NCBI GenBank assembly: GCA_027577415.1
Contig: JANBQS010000061.1
Span: 1-42,661 of the forward strand
Source of the DNA: Coemansia sp. RSA 922
Lineage: Eukaryota > Kickxellomycota > Kickxellomycetes > Kickxellales > Kickxellaceae
Direction of reading: 5' to 3'
Length of the DNA stretch: 42,661 nt
Below the pieces are notes generated by a model that was not told the origin of the DNA, did not search any database, and saw only the letters and a list, made by a program, of their open reading frames with translations. Each line of letters begins with the position of its first letter. The first letter of the stretch is position 1. Positions 36,349 to 42,661 of the stretch are shown in pieces. Position numbers and translations under genes: made by a program.

Positions 36349-36773
36349 ATGTTCAGCACAAACTTTCAGAGGTTTTCGTATTAAATGATGCAAAGGAATT
36401 TATTGAATTCAGAAAGGGCTACAATCAATTTATTGTTTTCCATAAGGACCAAGCCAAATGCGATGCTGTGGCAAAAGAATTACTTCATAAAGAATTCGCA
36501 ATTGGCACAGTGGACATGAACAAGGAGTGTTTCAATTTTGACAAGGCCGGTATTATCGATAAGAACGATGTTTACCTGGTATACTTTTCTGAAGATGTAG
36601 TCCAGTATGCGCCACCAGAAAATAAAGTGTTTATTGAGTACGATAATTCCTTAGTTTATGTGGAAATGTTGGTATTCTTTGCAAAGCTCAAACTTACATT
36701 GAGCGAAAACAATGTTTGCAATTTTATATTTCCTAGCCGTTATAAATCTTACACGGATTTTGTGAACTTATAA
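36349..36773 (+). pseudogene. Small gene E, paralog of D with its start codon out of frame
   Basis: The conserved frame reads QHKLSEVF, AKEFIEFRKGYNQFIVFHKD, AIGTVDMNKECF, DVYLVYFSED and VCNFIFPSRYKSYTDFVNL. It is collinear with gene D and shares the exact 12-mer AAGGAATTTATT at the DNA level. The only ATG after the TATA box, at 36349, is in another frame and stops after 11 codons. Aligning with D (ATG TCT GTC CAT AAA) shows one base missing just after this ATG. No other in-frame ATG occurs before 36516, and no intron fixes the frame. It is a start-lesion pseudogene, an unrecognised non-AUG start, or a one-base sequence error. The coding part is otherwise fully open. Confidence 0.68.
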
Positions 36774-37188
36774 AGCTGAAGGCTCGTTCAACAAGCAACA
36801 ATAGCATGGTATGCTTCTAGCCACATATCACTCACCGTACCCTTTTTAATGACACTTTAGCACAGTAGTGCCCATTTTACATATATAGAAGTATAAATAC
36901 ATTTTCTCAAAGTTAATTTAGAGCAAGCAATTTGTAGGCAAAAGGCTCTAAGCATACGTGTTTCCAATTGGTCGAGCGGCTTTTTCTTACATGAATTATA
37001 CATGCTACATGCGTAGATCGTAGGGGGAGGGAAAACCCATAAACTACTGCAGATGCCATCGAAAGACGGGGATTCTCATGCTCTGGCCCAGCTTTTTTGG
37101 ATGAATAAAAAATATATGCTATATCAGCTTTTATTTTTATGAACCTGGCTTTTTGAACAACCTTTTTTTCTTCTTTTGTCTGCCTCGT
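36774..37188. other. Upstream region of the BTB-domain gene
   Basis: No ORF is supported. AATAAAAAATATATGC near 37105-37120 is an AT-rich core promoter candidate 70-85 nt before the ATG. Confidence 0.4.
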
Positions 37189-40100
37189 ATGGCCACAGGC
37201 GCAAATGTGCAATCGGGCGTTAATGTGACTGCCTCTGCTTTGTTTCGTAGCGTGTGGAAGGGAAGCGATGGCCTAGTTGGAGCTCAGGGTCGATTTCGCG
37301 TCGACCAGTATATCCAAAGGCTCAGCACTCAAAGTTGGCGCAATCTAGGTACTCTGCTCGTTCAGTTGCTCCGGCCTTTAGAGAAGGAAGCCGAAACTTG
37401 TTGGTCGCTGAACCGGTGTTTGATCGCGCTGGCAGTCACCGTGAGATATATGCAAACGGCCACCACAGCCTCACTGGTTGCAGCAAGCGATAGACAGCCG
37501 CCAGTGCTGTCGGTCAACGCGGAGTTTGTCACCAAGCTTTTTTCTGCGATGGTGCGGTGTGCGGTACTCAAGGGAGAAGGTGATTTGTCGACTGCAGCTA
37601 CTACGGCAGCAGCCAACGAAGTGATCCGCACGATTTCGGTGGTACTGACAGCTACCAGTGCGGACACTGGGAGTTCTGGTGGATCGGCAGCAAGGTTTGC
37701 ATCCAATGCCGTTCTCGATGGCTTGCTTGGCTCAATGACAACATCGGCTGATAATGATACTGAATTAGGGCAGCCCTCAGCCAAACGGCGAAGGACTAGC
37801 GACTCGCCCAGCGCAACATTTTCCACATTGCAGTTACTCGCTCAGGCGCTGGAGCAAAAGACTGTAGTCAGCGCGCACAAGTACGCCATCCGAATATTGC
37901 GTACCCAACCTGACACGATATGTCGATTATTATCGTCGTCTACCTCCCCGACAGGAAAGATTGCTCGTTGGCGTCTCTTACTGGTTTGTGCATTGGCGGA
38001 TCGGTGTCTAGATGCGCTCGATCAGCATCGAGGAACTAGTGGTGAAGCCGAGTCTGTCGTGACGGATGGCGTGTTTGCTTGCCTGCGTGACATGATCCCT
38101 CTAGTCGCAGTACCGCCCAGCGACGACAAAGTTCAGGCTGTTCCTAGGACCCGATTACTCGCCACTCTTGCCAAGCTGTGTTTAGAGTTGGCGGCGTTAT
38201 TTAGAAAGCACGTGGCGGACGGCACCATCTACGTATTTTGTGCGGCTAAGCGACATCGGTGCTACCAGTGGGCGGTGCTTTGTCGATTATCTACTTGGGC
38301 CACGATCAGGAACTACACGGGCGACAAGTCTCTGGTTGAACCAGCCGCCGAGGGTGGAAGTGTGTGCTGGATGCACATCGCCTGTGCGGTTGTGACTGAC
38401 TTTGAGTCGTCTATTTGGCTACTATTGCTTGCGGAGTCGCTAAACTACGTTGTACTCGAGTATCCTAACCCATCCCGCCCTCTCGAGTCCAGCCAATCCA
38501 CTTCTGTCGCAAAGCCTTTGTTTACCCAAACTGACGAGAGCCAAGTAAAGGTATTTACAGCTGTTGCCATGGTACTTGGCCGAGTTGGACGGTTTACAGA
38601 CGCATTGCTAGTGAACCCAAACCTGGCGTCTCAGGCTTTGCTGCCTGGCGTGGTCAGAGCCTGTGCCCGGATACTGCGTCTGGTGAGTCCTACAGGAGCG
38701 TCACTGGGGTTGTTTCGGCCCCTGCTAGAGGGTAAAAGGCAACAGCCCTCGATAGCAGACGTTGTCTCTGGCTCTGTGGACTCGCTAAATGGCTACGTGT
38801 TTGGATTTGAAATTCCACTCTCCTCGCTTTCTGCCTCTGCCGCTAACGCCCCGAACCCGCCGTTGTCACAGCCGCGTGAAGACGTTGCGCCAACATTGCT
38901 TGCCGAGCAAGCGCGCGAAGCAGCTGAAGAGCTCACGCACGAGGCGACCATTGCCAACGTATTTGCCGCGCTCAACTCCGTAGCCAACGCAATTATTATC
39001 GAAGTGGAGGGGAAACCCCGGATCGGCGGTAGCACCTTTATGACATTTCGGACGATACTGCGCTGGATAAACGTCTATGCCTCTAGTGCTCGTGACAACG
39101 TCAACAAGCAGACTCATTTACTCGAACGCGATCATCGAGACAAAATTAGAATAATTGGAGACAAAGCTCGCCTTCACAAGTCAGCTACGGATTGGTCTCG
39201 ACTACAAAGCATTTCTGCGGCACGCTATATTGGTTTGGATGTCGTGACGAGCGACAGAGATGACAGAGAAGAGGTCACCACGTACCGACCGGTGGTTGTA
39301 CAGGCTTTACGCATATTGGTCGCCTTGTCGCTGCAGAGTTTGCTTGGCAATGAGCACAGTCAGCCGGTGTTGCTAGAGCAAACTTTGACCTGGGACAGTG
39401 AGGACAAGACTAGCAGCAGTAAAGGTGGCGACTCCAAACCACACCCTGCACTCTTGTTGTGCCGAGCATTGAAGCAGCTTCTGACTGGCGACGACGAGGA
39501 GTTTTCTGGCGTGTCCTTTTTAGCGTTGCAGATACTCTCGAGCATACTCGGTGTACGCCCGTACTTGGTTGCCCGCGACGTCGCTGAACTGTATTTGCCA
39601 CATTTGCATGTCCGTGAGCACAGCCCACGGTCCACCGAGTTACTGATGCATCTGGCGGTCCAGAGTGGGCTCGCTCGGCTGATGCTCGAGCCAGCAATCG
39701 TGGCTCGGTTCACTCGTCACGTGCGAGATGGATCTATGCTGGGCAGTTCGACGATGCTGCGCGCCATGCAGATGTGGCTCGATGTGACTGGCAATATCGT
39801 TCGACACAGTCTTTTTCGATCTCACTTGAGCATGTTTGCCATGAGTACTGCGGTGTCTTTAGCTACGGTAGCGGGGTCGGCCGATGGCAGGGCTAGTTTG
39901 GACTTTTCGACGTGGTGGTCGTTGGCCCTCGCAGCCAGTACCCGATGCCTTATTGACGTGGCAACTATGGAGGGAGAAGTTGATTCGCGCAAGACCCGAC
40001 TGGCGTGTATTATGCCCTCGCACCTTTTGTCATGGCAAGCTCATATACAGGCCTCCGACATACCAGCAACCAGGCTACTTGATCTCCGACGATACAGTGC

Positions 40101-42030
40101 GTCGAGCTCAGGCATCAGCAGCAACACTGGCAGGGCCGAATCGATACGACAGCTTCTTGCTTGGCTAGTCTCATTTCCACAACCTGCGGCAACACACGTG
40201 TCGGTACTTTATCCGGTGTACTTTCTTTCGTGCAAGCTGTGGCTGGACGTCAACGTTTTTGATCGGCCAAGCTGTGAACAACAACTAGCATTGCAAGTCT
40301 GTCGGGATATCTGGGGTATTTCCAGCGACGCCCTGCTTTTTCTCTCGCGACTTGTCACTCAGCCATCACTGCGCCGAGTATTTGCCAAGCTTGGACTAGT
40401 CGACGACTTTGCCAGCAACGTATTGACAAAGCTGATCTCTCGTCAAAGCTACCCCGATCTTGTCTCTCGTTGCTTGCGCGATCGAGTTAAAATCGATTAT
40501 GCGCTTTCAGACCACGAGCAACCATTGTCTGACGATATTAGCGATCTGATTACAATTCCTCTAGTAGAGTCTACTAACGATGACAAGTTTGAGCTAGAGT
40601 ACGAGAGCGACTTGGATCAGTATTCGCCTACGCCGCTGACTTCTTCTGCAATTGATTTGGTGGGTCGGTTGCTTAGTGACATTTCGCATTCACGCAAAGG
40701 CGGTATCAGTCAGCCGAAACGTCCAGCGACAGAGTACTACAGTGAGTCAATGTTGGGACAGCTCTGGTCCCAGTTCACCAAGCGCTTGCTTAGGCTGCCC
40801 ACAACCATTGCGTTTAGCATTGCCGCCCCTGGAGATACTGGACAGCAACCCAAGGTGGCAAAATCGCCTACAGACAGACGCGGCGAGCTGAGCGAGTGGC
40901 TGGAGGACTCTGACGGCGTTCTGTTTGACATATGTGCGCCCCTATTGGCCGTGCGCGAAGGGCTAGCGTATCCGAGCACAATGTTAAGTACATTGGCTTC
41001 TGCCATCTCTGCCAGCGACATTGTGTTTACAATCAGAGAAGCCGCGCAGCAGGGAGTGTCGCTGCGCACGTGTATTACTGCGACGTTACTATTGCCAGAG
41101 CTTTATAGCACTGCTGAGCCACTACGAAATGACGTCGATTCCATTGGATTCATTTTACTCGAGCCCTTGGTTCGCGGGCTGGTGGGAAGCGACGAGGAAT
41201 ACAGCCAGCGGTGTTTGGTGGCGCTATTGTTTATGGTGTGGAGGCAGCGCCGGCGTATTTCAGAGCAAGTAGCAATGTGCGCATCGCAACTCAAGAGCAA
41301 TGTCGTGGCGATGAAGGACGATTTGGCATCATGCGAGCCTTATTTGGATACAGTGGCAGTAGGAGGAGCCGATCCAGTCGAAAATGATGAAGCTAACGAT
41401 CTGGTTCTGCTCAGTGGGAGCGATGGTTTGCTCGAAAACAACCAGGCTGTGGCATCCTCGGTGACCCTTTTGGTCAGACACTCGCCTGTTCTGAAAGCTA
41501 TGCTAGCTGGCGATTTTGTAGAGGCACAATTGCCCGCACCGGGTATCGCGCGCCGAATCTCTCTTCAATGTGACCATGCGACATTAGCAGGGATGCTAGA
41601 CATTTTCCACCGATGTCTAAGGACATTGTGCGCCTCATCGTCCCGCAAAACAATGTCTGGTGCGGCTGAGGAACTGCGCACTGAGCTCGAGCGCGACTTT
41701 AGTCACGACACACTGACTGCGATCTTCGAGTTGGCTTCTTACTATGGCTTGCGTCCTGTCGTTGTATTTTTGGCGTGGCGGTTTGCTGCGAGCTTTAGCG
41801 CGACGAAGACTTTAACTTTCAGTACAGCTACACTTGACCGATTGACTCTACTGCATAGTGACAACTTGTCTGGCTACCAGGATTCTGACGAGTTTTTGCA
41901 AGCGATCAGACGAGGCTTGGCTGCGGTGCTCCTGCTAAGCCTTGACCAAGTCGACCCTGTCAGTGTAGTAGGCGATTCAGTTAGCTCATTTGTGTCTTCT
42001 GCATTATTTCTGCTTTATCGAGTACAATAG
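37189..42030 (+). CDS. Large alpha-solenoid protein with C-terminal BTB/POZ-like domain, 1613 aa
   Basis: Single intact exon. The start is the ATG at 37189 (MATGANVQSGVNVTASALF); the frame upstream has only TTG. Most of the protein is leucine- and alanine-rich helices without membrane segments (for example QALRILVALSLQSLL, ALQILSSILGV, ELLMHLAVQSGLARLML), as in armadillo/HEAT repeats. A basic AKRRRTSDS near residue 198 may be a nuclear signal. Residues about 1410-1540 look BTB-like: SVTLLVRHSPVLKAMLAGDF, then ISLQCDHATLAGMLDIFHR, an inserted loop, then FELASYYGLRPVVVFL. Armadillo repeats followed by BTB is the architecture of ARMC5-type Cullin-3 adaptors, so a ubiquitin-ligase adaptor is possible. 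This is inference; I know no fungal symbol. Confidence 0.75.
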   Translation: MATGANVQSGVNVTASALFRSVWKGSDGLVGAQGRFRVDQYIQRLSTQSWRNLGTLLVQLLRPLEKEAETCWSLNRCLIALAVTVRYMQTATTASLVAASDRQPPVLSVNAEFVTKLFSAMVRCAVLKGEGDLSTAATTAAANEVIRTISVVLTATSADTGSSGGSAARFASNAVLDGLLGSMTTSADNDTELGQPSAKRRRTSDSPSATFSTLQLLAQALEQKTVVSAHKYAIRILRTQPDTICRLLSSSTSPTGKIARWRLLLVCALADRCLDALDQHRGTSGEAESVVTDGVFACLRDMIPLVAVPPSDDKVQAVPRTRLLATLAKLCLELAALFRKHVADGTIYVFCAAKRHRCYQWAVLCRLSTWATIRNYTGDKSLVEPAAEGGSVCWMHIACAVVTDFESSIWLLLLAESLNYVVLEYPNPSRPLESSQSTSVAKPLFTQTDESQVKVFTAVAMVLGRVGRFTDALLVNPNLASQALLPGVVRACARILRLVSPTGASLGLFRPLLEGKRQQPSIADVVSGSVDSLNGYVFGFEIPLSSLSASAANAPNPPLSQPREDVAPTLLAEQAREAAEELTHEATIANVFAALNSVANAIIIEVEGKPRIGGSTFMTFRTILRWINVYASSARDNVNKQTHLLERDHRDKIRIIGDKARLHKSATDWSRLQSISAARYIGLDVVTSDRDDREEVTTYRPVVVQALRILVALSLQSLLGNEHSQPVLLEQTLTWDSEDKTSSSKGGDSKPHPALLLCRALKQLLTGDDEEFSGVSFLALQILSSILGVRPYLVARDVAELYLPHLHVREHSPRSTELLMHLAVQSGLARLMLEPAIVARFTRHVRDGSMLGSSTMLRAMQMWLDVTGNIVRHSLFRSHLSMFAMSTAVSLATVAGSADGRASLDFSTWWSLALAASTRCLIDVATMEGEVDSRKTRLACIMPSHLLSWQAHIQASDIPATRLLDLRRYSASSSGISSNTGRAESIRQLLAWLVSFPQPAATHVSVLYPVYFLSCKLWLDVNVFDRPSCEQQLALQVCRDIWGISSDALLFLSRLVTQPSLRRVFAKLGLVDDFASNVLTKLISRQSYPDLVSRCLRDRVKIDYALSDHEQPLSDDISDLITIPLVESTNDDKFELEYESDLDQYSPTPLTSSAIDLVGRLLSDISHSRKGGISQPKRPATEYYSESMLGQLWSQFTKRLLRLPTTIAFSIAAPGDTGQQPKVAKSPTDRRGELSEWLEDSDGVLFDICAPLLAVREGLAYPSTMLSTLASAISASDIVFTIREAAQQGVSLRTCITATLLLPELYSTAEPLRNDVDSIGFILLEPLVRGLVGSDEEYSQRCLVALLFMVWRQRRRISEQVAMCASQLKSNVVAMKDDLASCEPYLDTVAVGGADPVENDEANDLVLLSGSDGLLENNQAVASSVTLLVRHSPVLKAMLAGDFVEAQLPAPGIARRISLQCDHATLAGMLDIFHRCLRTLCASSSRKTMSGAAEELRTELERDFSHDTLTAIFELASYYGLRPVVVFLAWRFAASFSATKTLTFSTATLDRLTLLHSDNLSGYQDSDEFLQAIRRGLAAVLLLSLDQVDPVSVVGDSVSSFVSSALFLLYRVQ

Positions 42031-42661
42031 AATTCTTGAATGTCTATAGTGCATTCGGGAGCGTGAGAGCAAAAGCCTCTTGGATTGTATAAGAAAAAAT
42101 GGGTGCATCCAAAGAAGCATTAGCCAACTGTGGCGCCTAACCATCTAGAATGCGACCAGAGAAAAAAAATAAATTCCCAAGCCGCTCGGATTCTTTTTGG
42201 TATTATTCTTTGCTTCATCATCATCATTTTTTCAATTTACCTTTCTTTTGTGACCAAGAAACCCCCTCCCCTTTTGTTCATCCACATATAATTTTTCTAT
42301 AGAGTGGCTTGAATATTCACAGTCCGAGCTATTTGCGACAATTCACCACTTTTCTTGTTAATAATGAGCTAGGGATAAAAAAACAAGCCGCAATTCTTCT
42401 GTAGCATTGTGTGCGCTCCAGACCAAAAAAGACAAATATTCTGTCCGCACACGAGACCAACTAGCCAAAACTTCATTGTGATCTCCCTTGCCTTACGCTT
42501 AGACACTTATTTTTTTTGCTTGACTGACATGCTGCTGTTCACAGATGGGGCTTGGTGCCTGCCTAACACAATGCAATATGGTCTGTTAGTTGTTCTGACT
42601 TTGAGCGTATAGTGCAGAAAACCATTCATTGAGCTAGATTACAATATATGAAATAGTATCC
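42031..42661. other. 3' flank and end of window
   Basis: No gene is supported. The T/C-rich stretch 42190-42300 with CATATAATTT near 42284 resembles a promoter and leader, so another plus-strand gene may begin near or beyond the window end. The short open frame at 42409-42612 has no recognised motifs. Confidence 0.35.

Noticed and set aside
42409..42612. A 67-codon ORF near the window end
   Set aside because: No motif, no TATA at the usual distance, and composition typical of AT-rich spacer.
1..42661. CRISPR arrays, rRNA, tRNA genes, replication origins
   Set aside because: Reading both strands gave no regular spaced repeats, no rRNA-like stretches and no convincing A/B-box pair or cloverleaf. 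A tRNA search tool would settle the last point.

Overview
This 42.7 kb window looks like nuclear DNA of a filamentous or early-diverging fungus. The evidence is a FunK1-type protein kinase (a fungus-specific family), short spliceosomal introns of about 90 nt with GTAAG donors and a TACTAAC branch site, moderate GC, and genes on both strands with individual TATA boxes. A member of the Kickxellomycotina (Coemansia-like) would fit, but that placement is a weak inference. No bacterial operons, CRISPR arrays, rRNA or recognisable tRNA genes were seen.

Four large intact genes form the stable backbone: a FunK1 kinase (2803-5421, minus, one intron), a full-size ABCC/MRP ABC transporter (8406-12692, minus), an M16A insulysin-type metalloprotease (31329-34892, minus, one intron), and a 1613-residue alpha-solenoid protein with a C-terminal BTB/POZ-like domain (37189-42030, plus).

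Between them lies a turbulent accessory region. It holds a divergent family of F-box/LRR-like proteins, here called the L family: L1 14727-16409, L2 17039-19486, L3 19956-21707, L4 25860-27814, L5 29381-31216. It also holds at least four more L-family fragments (155-415, 1735-2250, 14303-14749, 25005-25240). L2 has an in-frame stop, L4 a one-base frameshift, and L5 appears to have its ancestral start codon pushed out of frame.

Interspersed with these are five small intronless plus-strand genes, here A to E (830, 24309, 28236, 35277, 36349). Most have a TATA box about 100-120 nt upstream of the ATG. D and E are clear paralogs with a thioredoxin-like beta-alpha-beta pattern but no CxxC. A and B share a C-terminal motif. 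C carries a frameshift, and the start codon of E is out of frame. A, B and C each sit just upstream, on the same strand, of an L-family gene or relic. This small-gene/L-gene pairing is the best candidate here for an undescribed system; its function is unknown.

Mobile or repetitive DNA includes a 209 bp element with 37 bp terminal inverted repeats (16797-17005), a dispersed family of four copies (8161, 19600, 21893, 22275) that looks like repeated 3' ends of a lost ORF plus its 3' UTR, and a direct repeat next to the kinase gene. Other decayed coding segments include a Grc3/Nol9-like polynucleotide-kinase fragment near 13.5-13.9 kb and several unrecognised broken ORFs. Lesions are concentrated in the accessory genes while about 15 kb of backbone coding sequence is open, which favours real gene birth and death over sequencing error.
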